From Prochlorococcus sp. AG-402-K16 (GTDB taxonomy: Bacteria; Cyanobacteriota; Cyanobacteriia; PCC-6307; Cyanobiaceae): a stretch of DNA of 35,540 nucleotides. Shown one piece after another: positions 1-9,674 of this stretch. Positions within the stretch are counted from its first letter, which is position 1, and each line of letters opens with the position of its first letter. Below the pieces are notes generated by a model. That model saw only the letters and a program-made list of their open reading frames with translations, searched no databases and had not been told where the DNA came from. Made by a program: the position numbers and the translations under genes. The stretch lies in the NCBI GenBank assembly GCA_003216795.1, contig QCIH01000016.1:1-35540 (forward strand), in the 5' to 3' direction.

Positions 1-8
1 AAAATTAA

Positions 9-2579
9 GTGATTTCTTCCGATAAACAATATGAGGCTGATACCAATTTATATAATCCATCTGAAATAGAAAAAAAATGGCAGTCAATATGGACAGAAAA
101 CAATTTATACAAAACCGATGAATTAACTGAGAATAGCGATAAGTTTTATGCCTTATCAATGTTTCCCTACCCTTCAGGTAATCTTCATATGGGACATGTT
201 AGGAATTATGTTATTACAGACTTAATAGCTCGATTCCAAAGGTTTAAGGGTAAATCTGTCTTACATCCAATGGGTTGGGACGCTTTTGGTTTGCCTGCTG
301 AAAATGCTGCGATTGAAAGAGGAATTAGTCCAAGTGTCTGGACTAAAAAAAATATTTCTCATATGAAGTCACAATTAAAGCTTTTGGGACTATCAGTTGA
401 TTGGGATAGGGAATTTGCAACATGTGATGAAAATTATTATATTTGGACTCAATATCTATTTTTAGAGTTATACAAGTCAGGTCTTGTATATCAAAAGGAA
501 TCAGAAGTTAATTGGGATCCTATAGATAATACAGTCCTAGCGAATGAACAAGTTGACTCAGAGGGTAAATCTTGGAGATCTGGGGCAGTAGTTGAAAAAA
601 AATTATTAAAGCAATGGTTTTTAAGAATTACTAATTATGCGAATGAGTTATTGATGGATTTAGAAAAATTAGATAACTGGCCAGAAAGAGTAAAAATAAT
701 GCAAGATAATTGGATTGGAAAGTCAATTGGTGCAAATATTAATTTCAATATCAATACCAATCCAGAAAAGAAAATAACTGTATTTACAACAAGGCCAGAT
801 ACTTTATTTGGAGTTACTTATTTAGCAATTTCTGTAAATCATTCATTAATTAAAAAAATTACTGATCAAGAAACCATACAAGATATAGAAAATCTTAAAC
901 AATATTTGAAAGATAATAAAAATAATGAACTTGAAAAAATTGGAATAAAAACTAGCTTAATAGCAATAAATCCAGTTAATTCTGAACCTATACCTATTTG
1001 GGTGGCAAGTTATGTTCTTGATGAATACGGTACAGGCGCTGTTATGGGTGTACCTGCTCATGATTTAAGGGATTTTGAGTTTGCTAAGAAAAATAATATA
1101 GATATTAAGCAGGTAATAGTAAAGGATAAAAGTGAACAAAGTAATGAGCTTGATAATGCTTATGTAGAAAATGGATATCTAATTAATTCAAATCAATACA
1201 ATGGTATAGCAAATACTATTGCTAAATTAAAAATTGCAGAGGAGGGAGTAAATAATGGATGGGCCGAAAATAAAATTCAATATCGTTTAAGAGATTGGTT
1301 AATATCTAGACAAAGATATTGGGGATGTCCGATACCCATCGTTAATTGCAAAAAATGTGGAGCTGTTCCTTTAAACCAATCGGATTTGCCTGTTTCATTA
1401 CCAAAAGATATAGAAATTTCCGCTAACAAGATTAATGCTTTAGGTAATAATAATAATTGGATAAATACAACATGTCCAAAATGTGGAATAGCGGCAAGAA
1501 AAGAAACTGATACTATGGACACTTTCATGTGTTCATCTTGGTATTTTTTAAGATACCCATCTTCAAAATGTTCAACTAAGCCATTTGAAAAGAATGAAAT
1601 TAATAAGTGGTTACCTGTAGATCAATATGTTGGAGGAGTAGAGCATGCAATATTGCATTTGTTATATGCAAGATTTTTCACTAAAGCTTTGCGAGATAAT
1701 GAACTATTTGATATTGATGAGCCTTTCAAAAAACTATTAACGCAAGGAATGGTTCAGTCCGCAGCCTATAAAAACAATAAAACGGGTAAATATGTTTCTC
1801 CCTACGATATTACTGACTTATCAAATCCTACAGATCCAATTGACAATACCAAACTCGAAGTTCTGTTCGAGAAGATGTCTAAGTCAAAATATAATGGAAT
1901 AGACCCTGAATCAGTAATTAAAAAATATGGAGCAGATACAGCAAGAATGTTTATATTATTTAAAGCACCTCCAGAAAAAGATTTGGAATGGGGAGATACA
2001 GATGTTGAAGGACAATTTAGATTTTTAAGCAGGATTTGGAAGCTTTATATAAATTGTGCAAAAGATATAAATAGTAAATCTAATTCCTATCCTGATAAAG
2101 AAAAAAGTTTAATAAAGTCAATGAATATAGCTGTAAAAGAAATTTCAAATGACATATTAAATAACCAATTTAATACTGCGATTTCAGAACTAATGAAGTT
2201 TTATAATTCATTATCAAATTCCATTAATGAAGTAAACAATAATTTAAAAATTGATGCTTTAAAAACATTTTGTATTTTGTTGGCTCCATTTGCACCGCAT
2301 ATTGCAGAAGAAATATGGCATCTTATAGGATTTAAAAAATCTGTGCATTTAGAACACTGGCCTTCCTTTAATGCAGAGGCACTTAAGGAAGATACATATG
2401 AACTAGTAATACAAGTTAATGGAAAAGTTAGAGACAAAGTAAATATTATTAATGATATAAGTGAAGATCAAATTAAAGAATTGACTCTTAAAAGACCTAA
2501 CATTTTAAAATGGATACAAGATAAGGAAATAAGAAAAATAATTATTGTTAAAGGAAAAATTATGAATATTGTTGTTTAA
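9..2579 (+). CDS. leuS: Leucyl-tRNA synthetase
   Basis: Cytoplasmic class I aminoacyl-tRNA synthetase that charges tRNA-Leu with leucine. The 856-residue length is normal for bacterial LeuRS. Visible signatures are the HIGH-type motif HMGH at residues 60-63, the editing (CP1) domain with TTRPDT at 260-265 and the VPAHD segment further on, two Cys pairs (CKKCG and CPKCG) of a zinc-binding insert, and KMSKS at 622-626. The start is GTG with only eight bases of upstream sequence in the window, so its ribosome binding site cannot be judged. It ends convergently with pgi, the two genes sharing 4 bp. Identification is secure; only the exact start is uncertain. Confidence 0.97.
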   Translation: MISSDKQYEADTNLYNPSEIEKKWQSIWTENNLYKTDELTENSDKFYALSMFPYPSGNLHMGHVRNYVITDLIARFQRFKGKSVLHPMGWDAFGLPAENAAIERGISPSVWTKKNISHMKSQLKLLGLSVDWDREFATCDENYYIWTQYLFLELYKSGLVYQKESEVNWDPIDNTVLANEQVDSEGKSWRSGAVVEKKLLKQWFLRITNYANELLMDLEKLDNWPERVKIMQDNWIGKSIGANINFNINTNPEKKITVFTTRPDTLFGVTYLAISVNHSLIKKITDQETIQDIENLKQYLKDNKNNELEKIGIKTSLIAINPVNSEPIPIWVASYVLDEYGTGAVMGVPAHDLRDFEFAKKNNIDIKQVIVKDKSEQSNELDNAYVENGYLINSNQYNGIANTIAKLKIAEEGVNNGWAENKIQYRLRDWLISRQRYWGCPIPIVNCKKCGAVPLNQSDLPVSLPKDIEISANKINALGNNNNWINTTCPKCGIAARKETDTMDTFMCSSWYFLRYPSSKCSTKPFEKNEINKWLPVDQYVGGVEHAILHLLYARFFTKALRDNELFDIDEPFKKLLTQGMVQSAAYKNNKTGKYVSPYDITDLSNPTDPIDNTKLEVLFEKMSKSKYNGIDPESVIKKYGADTARMFILFKAPPEKDLEWGDTDVEGQFRFLSRIWKLYINCAKDINSKSNSYPDKEKSLIKSMNIAVKEISNDILNNQFNTAISELMKFYNSLSNSINEVNNNLKIDALKTFCILLAPFAPHIAEEIWHLIGFKKSVHLEHWPSFNAEALKEDTYELVIQVNGKVRDKVNIINDISEDQIKELTLKRPNILKWIQDKEIRKIIIVKGKIMNIVV

Positions 2580-4159
2580 GAATTAATTTTTTGAATAACT
2601 AATGAATTTGGATTTGACCAATCGCCGTTAACTAAATAATTATCGTTACCGAAACACATTTCACGAAGTATGAAAAATATAGGTTCACTCACTGAATTAT
2701 CAAATAATGATGTTATGTCATTTATAGAATATTCTCCACCTTCATCTAATAAATTACTTACTTTTTGTTGATAATCAATAATATTTGCGGCTGCTTTCTT
2801 TCCAGCTTCAACTCCAGGTTGATCATATGCATTTATATTTACCAATTCAGCGTAGAAGGATACAGCCCTTTCAAATAAAGCGATTAAGGCACCTAGTGAA
2901 AAACAATTTAACTTTTCTAACGTAATAGTTATACTTTGTCTGTTTTCACAAGAGAGTGCTGATCTGGTTCCTTGCAAAAAGCCAGAAAGATATTCTTTAG
3001 GATTCTCTTTTTCATCAAAAATATTAGTAGATGGAGAATCTAATAATTCAATAAAAATACAAAAGAAATTATCAATACCATCTCTCAGTTGCTGAACATA
3101 AGCATGTTGATCTGTAGATCCTTTATTACCAAAAACTGAAATACCTTGATTAACTACTTCACCATTCCTATTAAATTTTTTTCCTAATGATTCCATAACT
3201 AATTGCTGAAGATATTTACTAAATACCTGTAACCTATCTCTATAAGGTAATACGACCATATCTCTCTTTCCAATACCATCCCCAGTTAAATACCATGCGG
3301 ATGATAATAGTGCTGCTGGATTATTTTTGAAATCACTTATACGTGTTGCTTCATCCATTAATGATGCACCTCTAATAAATTCTGATATATTTTCATTAAT
3401 AAGAGCTAATGGAAGTAATCCCACAGAGCTTGTAATACTAGTTCTTCCTCCAACCCAATCATGCAAATTAAATATTTTTAACCAATTTTCAGAAGTGGCT
3501 TTTTTAAATAACTTACTATCTTTCATAGTTATAGCTATAGCATTAGAATTCCATTCAAGAGAATTGTTTTCGCAGTGACTTTTAATAATTTCCATAGCAA
3601 TTCTAGGTTCAGGCGTACCACCTGATTTGCTTACTACTACAAATAATGTTGTTGATAATTTTTCAGATAACTCTTCTAACTTTTCGCTAATTAAAAAAGG
3701 ATCAACATTATCGATATAAGAAAAATTTAAGCCTCTAGAACACTTCTGCAGTGACTCTGTAATAAGTAATGGTCCTAACCCACTTCCACCAATTCCTATC
3801 CAAAGAACATCAGTATACTGCTGATTATTCTTATTATTAATATCTCCATTTAAAATTTGTTTTCCAAATTCAGAGATTGCATTAATATCTGCTCTAATTT
3901 CCTCTCCTATTTTTGAAGAGGGTGAAATTGATGGATTTCTAAGCCAATAATGTCCAACTTGTCTATTTTCATCAATATTCGAGATTGCACCATTTTCTAA
4001 TTCTTTTATTGATGAAAAAACATCTATAAATTTATCTTCTAAATTTTTTATTTCTTCATTTGTAAAATTAATTTTGCTTATGTCTAACCAAATATTTAAT
4101 TTCTTATCAAACCAAAGATAATTACAAAATTTATCCCAAGAGTTTAAATCTCCATTCAT
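2576..4159 (-). CDS. pgi: Glucose-6-phosphate isomerase
   Basis: Interconverts glucose 6-phosphate and fructose 6-phosphate in the cytoplasm, linking glycogen, the oxidative pentose phosphate pathway and the Calvin cycle. The 527-residue protein shows the two-SIS-domain PGI layout: [10 protein letters not shown] at 121-130, the phosphosugar loop SKSGGTPEP at 177-185, PGI signature 1 around VGGRTSITS (236-244), catalytic Glu323 in QLVMESLGK, His352 in STDQHAY, and signature 2 [11 protein letters not shown] (445-455) with the catalytic Lys. It starts with ATG and is divergent from purN across 182 bp. Its 3' end overlaps leuS by 4 bp on the opposite strand. Confidence 0.97.
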   Translation of the reverse strand: MNGDLNSWDKFCNYLWFDKKLNIWLDISKINFTNEEIKNLEDKFIDVFSSIKELENGAISNIDENRQVGHYWLRNPSISPSSKIGEEIRADINAISEFGKQILNGDINNKNNQQYTDVLWIGIGGSGLGPLLITESLQKCSRGLNFSYIDNVDPFLISEKLEELSEKLSTTLFVVVSKSGGTPEPRIAMEIIKSHCENNSLEWNSNAIAITMKDSKLFKKATSENWLKIFNLHDWVGGRTSITSSVGLLPLALINENISEFIRGASLMDEATRISDFKNNPAALLSSAWYLTGDGIGKRDMVVLPYRDRLQVFSKYLQQLVMESLGKKFNRNGEVVNQGISVFGNKGSTDQHAYVQQLRDGIDNFFCIFIELLDSPSTNIFDEKENPKEYLSGFLQGTRSALSCENRQSITITLEKLNCFSLGALIALFERAVSFYAELVNINAYDQPGVEAGKKAAANIIDYQQKVSNLLDEGGEYSINDITSLFDNSVSEPIFFILREMCFGNDNYLVNGDWSNPNSLVIQKINS

Positions 4160-4341
4160 TTTATATATTTGTTTCTTTTATTTATTATTTAATTATATCT
4201 ATACGAATAGTACATAGATTTGAATCATTTAAATTTGTTTAAATTATTATCTTCAAATAAATATGTTTTTGAATATAAACAATTAAAATTAAGGGTTTTT
4301 TTTATTTCATATGAAATTATCATTGGATAAAATAAAAAACT

Positions 4342-4998
4342 TTGGATAGATCATTTAATTACATAATTTCGCCTGAGATATCTGAATTTAGAAGATTTTC
4401 CCCAAAATTAAAAATTGGTGTACTTGCTTCTGGGAAAGGAACAAACTTTCAGGAATTAATTAATCTTTCAGAAAAAGGAGAATTAGATATAGATATAAAA
4501 GTTCTAATAACTAACAAAAATGATGCTGGTTGTATAAAAAAAGCTGAATGTAAAAAAATACCTCACAAAATTATAAGAGGCAAAGACTTTCTGCAAAAAG
4601 AGGAATTTGAATTAGAAATTGTAAATACTTTAATTTATTACGATGTTGAACTTGTTGTAATGGCAGGCTGGATGAAAATTGTTACTCCATTTTTTATTAA
4701 TAAATTTAAGAATAAGATAATAAATATCCACCCTTCGTTACTTCCAGCATATAAAGGTGGTTCTGCGATAAAGGACTCTATATTAAATGGTTCAAAAATA
4801 ACTGGTTGTTCCGTACATTTTGTTGAAGAGGAGGTAGATAGTGGATCATTGATAATGCAAGCTGCATTGTCAATTAGAAATGATGATGATATTGAATCAC
4901 TTTCCAAAAGAATACAAATGCTTGAGCATAAAATTTTACCTCACTCAATTTCTCTTGCTGGTTTTTCGATAAGAAGTAATTTTATGGAAAATTATTAG
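4342..4998 (+). CDS. purN: Phosphoribosylglycinamide formyltransferase (GART 1)
   Basis: Transfers the formyl group of 10-formyltetrahydrofolate to glycinamide ribonucleotide in purine synthesis. Seen: the phosphate-binding loop ASGKGTNFQE near the N-terminus, the catalytic Asn/His segment INIHPSLLPAYKG, and the VHFVEEEVDSG segment carrying the catalytic Asp. The 218-residue length fits the family plus about 20 extra N-terminal residues. The start is TTG: an in-frame stop lies at 4333-4335 and no ATG or GTG occurs in frame before the conserved core, so TTG at 4342 is the only reasonable start. It ends convergently with argC, overlapping by 17 bp. Confidence 0.94.
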   Translation: MDRSFNYIISPEISEFRRFSPKLKIGVLASGKGTNFQELINLSEKGELDIDIKVLITNKNDAGCIKKAECKKIPHKIIRGKDFLQKEEFELEIVNTLIYYDVELVVMAGWMKIVTPFFINKFKNKIINIHPSLLPAYKGGSAIKDSILNGSKITGCSVHFVEEEVDSGSLIMQAALSIRNDDDIESLSKRIQMLEHKILPHSISLAGFSIRSNFMENY

Positions 4999-6037
4999 TT
5001 AAATCAAGACCTTCATCCATTGAAAATCCACTCATAATATTTAAATTTTGAATTGCTTGCCCAGTCTGACCTTTTAACAAATTATCAATTACAGATAATA
5101 TAATTATTCTTCCATTTCGATTATCAACTTTAACAGAAAGTAAAATTTGGTTTGTATTTTTAACCCATTTTGTTGATGGGAAAATATCTACAGGTAAGAC
5201 ATTAATATTTTTAAAATTTCTATAATAATTATCCAGAAGAATTCTGCAGTCATCAGAAGTTAATCCTGGATCTCTTAATCTCCCATATATAGTCGAATGC
5301 ATACCCCTTGAGATTGGGACTAAATGAGGTGTAAAAAGCAGTTCAATTTTATTTCCAGAAATTAAAGATGCCACTTGCTCGATCTCTGAGGTATGTCTAT
5401 GGTTTATCAATCCATATGCTGATAGACCTTCTCCGCATTCTGATAAAAGTAGCTTTTGGTTTGGTTCTCGACCACCTCCAGAAGTTCCGCTTTTAGAGTC
5501 AATAACTATACCTTCATTTTCAATAATTCCTTGAGAGAGATAAGGAGCTAATGGAATAAGAGCAGATGTTGGATAACATCCTGGACAGGCAATTAATCTT
5601 CCTTTTGAAATAGCTTCTTTATTTATTTCAGGAAGACCGTAAACTGCCTCTTTACATAAATCATCATCATTCCTTTTATAGTAAGCAGCTTCTTTAGAAT
5701 ATACTTTTTTCCATTCATCTAAAGACTTATATCTATAATCAGCAGATAAATCAATAACTTTAAGTCCTCTATCTAATAATTTCCTTGTCAATGTTGAAGA
5801 TAAGCCATTTGGTAAGCAAAGCAAAGCAACATCTGCATTTTTTGAAATGTTATCAACTGAAATTTCTTCTATATAAGGATCATTATCTAAATAAATAAAA
5901 GGGAAATTATCATTCCACTTTGATCCAGATGTTTTATTACCTCCTAAAAATGAAATTTTGTATTTTTTATTTTTCTTTAAAAGATTTACCGCTTGAATAC
6001 CGCCGTAACCAGTAGCACCTACTATTGCAACATTCAT
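4982..6037 (-). CDS. argC: N-acetyl-gamma-glutamyl-phosphate reductase
   Basis: NADPH-dependent reduction of N-acetylglutamyl phosphate to the semialdehyde, third step of arginine synthesis. The N-terminal Rossmann motif GATGYGG is at residues 7-13. The active-site Cys154 lies in ACPGCYPTSA, preceded by the YGLPEIN segment, and the HRHTSEIEQ segment supplies the conserved histidines of the family. At 351 residues it is full length, starting with ATG. It is divergent from ribBA (88 bp to that gene's ATG) and convergent with purN. Confidence 0.96.
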   Translation of the reverse strand: MNVAIVGATGYGGIQAVNLLKKNKKYKISFLGGNKTSGSKWNDNFPFIYLDNDPYIEEISVDNISKNADVALLCLPNGLSSTLTRKLLDRGLKVIDLSADYRYKSLDEWKKVYSKEAAYYKRNDDDLCKEAVYGLPEINKEAISKGRLIACPGCYPTSALIPLAPYLSQGIIENEGIVIDSKSGTSGGGREPNQKLLLSECGEGLSAYGLINHRHTSEIEQVASLISGNKIELLFTPHLVPISRGMHSTIYGRLRDPGLTSDDCRILLDNYYRNFKNINVLPVDIFPSTKWVKNTNQILLSVKVDNRNGRIIILSVIDNLLKGQTGQAIQNLNIMSGFSMDEGLDLTNNFP

Positions 6038-6077
6038 TTCTTTGAATTGGCAGACTTTGAGATAGGATTATAAAGTG

Positions 6078-6107
6078 TTGAATTTAAGGTAACTAAAACA
6101 CTATTTT
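6078..6107 (+). promoter_or_regulatory. Possible ribBA promoter
   Basis: A TTGAAT hexamer at 6078-6083 is followed after 18 bp by TATTTT at 6102-6107. This would place transcription start about a dozen bases before the ribBA ATG. The match is moderate, and in DNA this AT-rich such pairs arise by chance, so confidence is low. Confidence 0.28.
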
Positions 6108-6125
6108 TCTATATTGATAGGAATA

Positions 6126-7850
6126 ATGAAAGAAACAAGTCCCAAATCAAATAATGGAACAATTTTGGATATAAATGAATCTTTTAAAATTGAATTTGAT
6201 CCTATCAGCGATGCGTTGGCAGCCATAAGAAATGGTGAATGCATAATTGTTGTAGATGATGAGAGAAGAGAAAATGAAGGAGATTTAATATGTGCGGCTC
6301 AGTTTGCAACTCCACAGCAAATTAATTTTATGGCTACTGAGGGACGTGGTCTTATATGCCTAGCCATGCAAGGCGAAAAACTTGACTCTTTAGATTTACC
6401 ATTAATGGTAGATAGAAATACAGATGAAAATCAAACAGCTTTTACGATATCAATTGATGCTGGACCTGAAAATAATGTTACTACTGGAATTTCTGCTGAA
6501 GACAGGGCAAAGACAATTCAAGTTGCTATAAACCCAAATACAAAACCCGATGATTTGAGAAGGCCAGGACATATTTTTCCATTAAGAGCTAAGAAAGGTG
6601 GAGTATTAAAAAGAGCAGGTCATACTGAAGCGGCAGTAGATATTGCGGCAATGTCAGGTCTTTATCCCGCTGGAGTGATTTGCGAAATACAAAATCCTGA
6701 TGGTTCCATGTCAAGACTTCCACAACTTAAAGAGTATGCAAAACAGTGGGGAATGAAACTAATATCCATAGCTGATTTAATTAGTTATCGTTTTCAAACT
6801 GAGAGATTTGTATTTAGAAAATCTGATGCAGTACTTCCAAGTATTTTTGGTAATTTCAAAGCTTATGGATATGTTAATGAACTTGATGGTTCAGAGCACG
6901 TTGCATTAGTAAAACAAAAATCATCCAAATTAAGCGAACCTGTACTAGTAAGAATGCATTCAGAGTGCTTAACTGGCGATGCTTTTGGATCTTTACGTTG
7001 TGATTGTAGACCCCAGTTAGAGGCTGCATTATCAAGGATAGAAAAGGAGGAAGAAGGAGTTGTTGTTTACTTGAGACAAGAAGGTCGAGGTATTGGTCTT
7101 ATAAATAAATTAAAGGCTTACAGTTTACAAGATGGTGGATTAGACACTGTAGAAGCTAATGAAAAATTAGGTTTTCCAGCTGATCTAAGAAATTATGGAG
7201 TTGGAGCACAGATATTAACCGATCTAGGGATAAAAAAACTAAAATTACTTACAAACAATCCTAGAAAGATTGCTGGATTAGGTGGTTATGGAATAGAAGT
7301 TATTGAGAGAGTTCCATTGGTTATTTGTCCAAACGATAATAATGCAGAATATTTGAGTGTAAAAAAAACCAAGTTAGGCCACATGATTGATGAAGATAAT
7401 TCTAATTCCAGGAATATCGATCCATTTATATCAATTTTTCTTGACGGAAAATATAAATCTATTGATCTGGTTCCAATAAAAAATGACGTTATTAAATTCT
7501 GTAGTTATAAGAACATTAATATCAAACTAGAAAGTACTCCAAGATTATTGGCTTTTTGGAATCGACCAAAATTAGTTTGGAGAATTTTGCATGATCAGAA
7601 TAGAACTAATTCCAACATTACCGATGAAGAAATAAAGAATATAGAATTATTTATTCAGTTTTTATCTAATTATGAAAATAGTACAAAGATTGGAATTATT
7701 GTTTCTAGAAATATTGAACAGGCATTACACCCAAAAAGTAGCATCAAATTAATCAATACTAAATTTACTATTAATAATGAAATCTTATATTCATCTACAA
7801 GAAAATTTAATCTAGATAAAGAGACATTTAGTATTGTTTTTGAAGGCTAA
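6126..7850 (+). CDS. ribBA: Bifunctional 3,4-DHBP synthase / GTP cyclohydrolase II
   Basis: Catalyses both entry reactions of riboflavin synthesis: ribulose 5-phosphate to dihydroxybutanone phosphate (RibB) and GTP ring opening (RibA). The RibB domain (about 25-225) has [10 protein letters not shown] at 44-53 and [10 protein letters not shown] at 163-172. The RibA domain (about 230-420) has zinc ligands Cys281, Cys292 and Cys294, RQEGRGIGL at 318-326, and NNPRKIAGL near 378. About 145 residues follow the RibA domain; their function is not recognisable. I chose the ATG at 6126, preceded by a TAGGA ribosome-binding-like element, over an in-frame TTG at 6114 that would add four residues. It ends 4 bp short of the convergent cyclophilin gene. 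Confidence 0.95.
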   Translation: MKETSPKSNNGTILDINESFKIEFDPISDALAAIRNGECIIVVDDERRENEGDLICAAQFATPQQINFMATEGRGLICLAMQGEKLDSLDLPLMVDRNTDENQTAFTISIDAGPENNVTTGISAEDRAKTIQVAINPNTKPDDLRRPGHIFPLRAKKGGVLKRAGHTEAAVDIAAMSGLYPAGVICEIQNPDGSMSRLPQLKEYAKQWGMKLISIADLISYRFQTERFVFRKSDAVLPSIFGNFKAYGYVNELDGSEHVALVKQKSSKLSEPVLVRMHSECLTGDAFGSLRCDCRPQLEAALSRIEKEEEGVVVYLRQEGRGIGLINKLKAYSLQDGGLDTVEANEKLGFPADLRNYGVGAQILTDLGIKKLKLLTNNPRKIAGLGGYGIEVIERVPLVICPNDNNAEYLSVKKTKLGHMIDEDNSNSRNIDPFISIFLDGKYKSIDLVPIKNDVIKFCSYKNINIKLESTPRLLAFWNRPKLVWRILHDQNRTNSNITDEEIKNIELFIQFLSNYENSTKIGIIVSRNIEQALHPKSSIKLINTKFTINNEILYSSTRKFNLDKETFSIVFEG

Positions 7851-7854
7851 ATTA

Positions 7855-8292
7855 TTAATTGAGAGTTGCCTTAATAATTTTTGAACCATTAGTAAGCTTT
7901 AGCACTACATCCATATCATCAGTCTTACCAAAAACAGTATGAACTCCATCGAGATGAGGCTGAGGTTCATAGACTATGAAAAACTGACTACCACCTGTAT
8001 CCTTTCCTGCATGAGCCATAGAAAGTGAGCCTTTTAAATGTTTATTGGAATTAATTTCACATTTAATATTATATCCAGGACCTCCAGTTCCAGGCATACC
8101 AGAAGCTCCGTCACGAGTATTAGGACATCCACCCTGAGCCATAAATCCAGGAATAACTCTGTGAAAGGCCAAACCATCATAAAAACCATCACTAATCAAA
8201 TTCGTAAAGTTTTTAACTGTATTAGGTGCGTCGTCAGAGAAGAATTCAATATTAATGTTCCCTACTTCTGTTTCAAATAATGCAGTTGTCAT
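7855..8292 (-). CDS. Cyclophilin-type peptidyl-prolyl cis-trans isomerase
   Basis: Small cytoplasmic prolyl isomerase assisting protein folding. The 145-residue protein has the cyclophilin core [13 protein letters not shown] at residues 43-55, including the catalytic Arg, followed by a [16 protein letters not shown] segment, then [22 protein letters not shown]. There is no signal peptide, which suggests a cytosolic PpiB-type protein. It starts with ATG and lies 38 bp downstream of the DUF3110 gene on the same strand, so the two may be co-transcribed. Confidence 0.95.
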   Translation of the reverse strand: MTTALFETEVGNINIEFFSDDAPNTVKNFTNLISDGFYDGLAFHRVIPGFMAQGGCPNTRDGASGMPGTGGPGYNIKCEINSNKHLKGSLSMAHAGKDTGGSQFFIVYEPQPHLDGVHTVFGKTDDMDVVLKLTNGSKIIKATLN

Positions 8293-8330
8293 GTTTTATT
8301 TGTTTAATTATTATTCTGATATTTTAATAG

Positions 8331-8714
8331 CTAAAGCAACTTTTCAAGGTTTTCTTTAATGGTATTTATATCAATGTTATCTTTTTTACTATTTTTGTCT
8401 TCCTCCCAATTTTCAACTTCTAGGTTTTTCTGTGGTGGTGAAATTAACAACCTATCTTCTGCCGTTGTAGGTACAAAATTTTTTTCTACTAATTTGCATT
8501 CATAGTCTAATTTAATGCAGAAATCTTTTATTTCCTCAATGTTGATCATTTCAACTGTTGGCAAAGGAAAATCTTGAGCTTCTAATAGACCACAATATCT
8601 TGTTGCATCATCCTTATCTTCAAACATAAGAACAATGGTCCTGCCTTTTAGTTCGATTGAATGAATTCCTTCCTTATCTGTTCCTGAATTATATAAAAGA
8701 ACAAATATGTTCAT
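8331..8714 (-). CDS. DUF3110 family protein, function unknown
   Basis: A 127-residue acidic protein of a family that, from memory, is confined to cyanobacteria and plastid-bearing organisms. The N-terminal 75 residues form a compact domain beginning MNIFVLLYNSGTDKEGIHS, with the later segments EDKDDATRYCGLLEAQDFP and VEMINIEEIKDFC typical of the family. The C-terminal 40 residues are charged and low in complexity, probably flexible. No catalytic motif or membrane segment is visible. It sits between dnaJ (33 bp upstream) and the cyclophilin gene on the same strand, a chaperone-rich neighbourhood that suggests, without proving, a proteostasis link. Confidence 0.85.
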   Translation of the reverse strand: MNIFVLLYNSGTDKEGIHSIELKGRTIVLMFEDKDDATRYCGLLEAQDFPLPTVEMINIEEIKDFCIKLDYECKLVEKNFVPTTAEDRLLISPPQKNLEVENWEEDKNSKKDNIDINTIKENLEKLL

Positions 8715-8747
8715 AAGTGTCGATTTTTCTATTAATATAATATTTGA

Positions 8748-9674
8748 TTAAGAATCAGAAAGTGATAATTCTTGTAATCTTGTATATAAAGCAATTTCTT
8801 CATCATTAATATCAGCAGGTATCACTACCAAGATTTCAACATATTGATCACCTACATTATCTTCGAAAGTTAAACCCCTACCTTTCAAACGTAACATTCT
8901 TCCCGTAGATGATTTTGGTGGCACTTGAAGTGTGACATTTCCATCAAGAGTGGGCACCTCTACTGCACAACCAAGTAGAGCATCATGAGGAAATAACTCT
9001 AATTTATAAAGAACTCTTAAACCGTCTATTCTTAGACCACTTTCGGTTTGAACTTTTAACTGCAGATAATGATCTTTACCTCCTCTTGCAATATTTTCAA
9101 GTCTTAATCGCCACCCATCTCCAGCGAAAGGAGGCGTATCGACTTCTACTACGGTTTCATCTTCAAGCTCTATTAAAATTGAAGCTCCATTTAAGGCCTC
9201 ATCTGGAGTTAATTCAATAATTGTTTCAATATCTTGGTGGAGTTTAACTGGAGGTGGCTCTTCGGGAGAGGTTGTAGGGTATTCATAATTATTAAATTCA
9301 TCATTATTTGTATTTATTGATTCATCCTCAAATGGTTCATTATCATATTCTTCGTAATTCTTTGGTGAGTATTCATATCCAAATAATGAATCAAGATAAT
9401 CTTGAAAATCAGGAAAACCTGTCTTGAAATTATTATTTTCGTAATCATCCTGGATATTTTCATCCGAAATATTATTTCTTATATTGGGATTGCGTAGATA
9501 TTCGTATGCTTGGTTAATTAATTTAAATCTCTCTTCTGCATTAAGATCGTTTTTATTTAAATCTGGGTGCCATTTTCTTGCTTCTCTTCGAAAAGCCTTT
9601 TTAAGTTCTTTATCATCGAAATCAGGGGATAAACCCAAAATCGACAAATAGTCTTTTTTAGAGGAAGTAGTCAT
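8748..9674 (-). CDS. dnaJ: DnaJ-type co-chaperone (type II, no zinc finger)
   Basis: Hsp40 partner of the DnaK encoded immediately upstream. An N-terminal J domain (about residues 7-70) carries the HPD motif at 36-38. A strongly acidic Asn/Glu/Asp-rich linker follows (about 75-150). Two C-terminal substrate-binding beta domains follow, with PDEALNGA, LRLKGRGL and GDQYVEILVVIP. There is no CxxCxGxG zinc-finger repeat, so this is a CbpA-like type II protein. I start at the ATG at 9674 (308 residues) because homologous J domains begin a few residues after it; an upstream in-frame ATG at 9707 would add 11 residues lying inside dnaK. The start overlaps the dnaK 3' end by 17 bp, indicating translational coupling. 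Confidence 0.9.
   Translation of the reverse strand: MTTSSKKDYLSILGLSPDFDDKELKKAFRREARKWHPDLNKNDLNAEERFKLINQAYEYLRNPNIRNNISDENIQDDYENNNFKTGFPDFQDYLDSLFGYEYSPKNYEEYDNEPFEDESINTNNDEFNNYEYPTTSPEEPPPVKLHQDIETIIELTPDEALNGASILIELEDETVVEVDTPPFAGDGWRLRLENIARGGKDHYLQLKVQTESGLRIDGLRVLYKLELFPHDALLGCAVEVPTLDGNVTLQVPPKSSTGRMLRLKGRGLTFEDNVGDQYVEILVVIPADINDEEIALYTRLQELSLSDS

Noticed and set aside
1277..1528. Antisense ORFs of 60-110 codons opposite leuS, pgi, dnaK, hisZ, htpG, dxs and pyk
   Set aside because: They lie wholly opposite strongly recognised genes, have no family resemblance, and are expected in low-GC sequence.
4334..4340. A-AAA-AAC slippery heptamer before purN, candidate -1 frameshift
   Set aside because: A -1 shift from the leader ATG frame does not reach the purN frame (it is +1), so it cannot make a fusion.
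6114..6125. TTG start for ribBA four codons upstream
   Set aside because: An ATG with a TAGGA element just ahead fits better.
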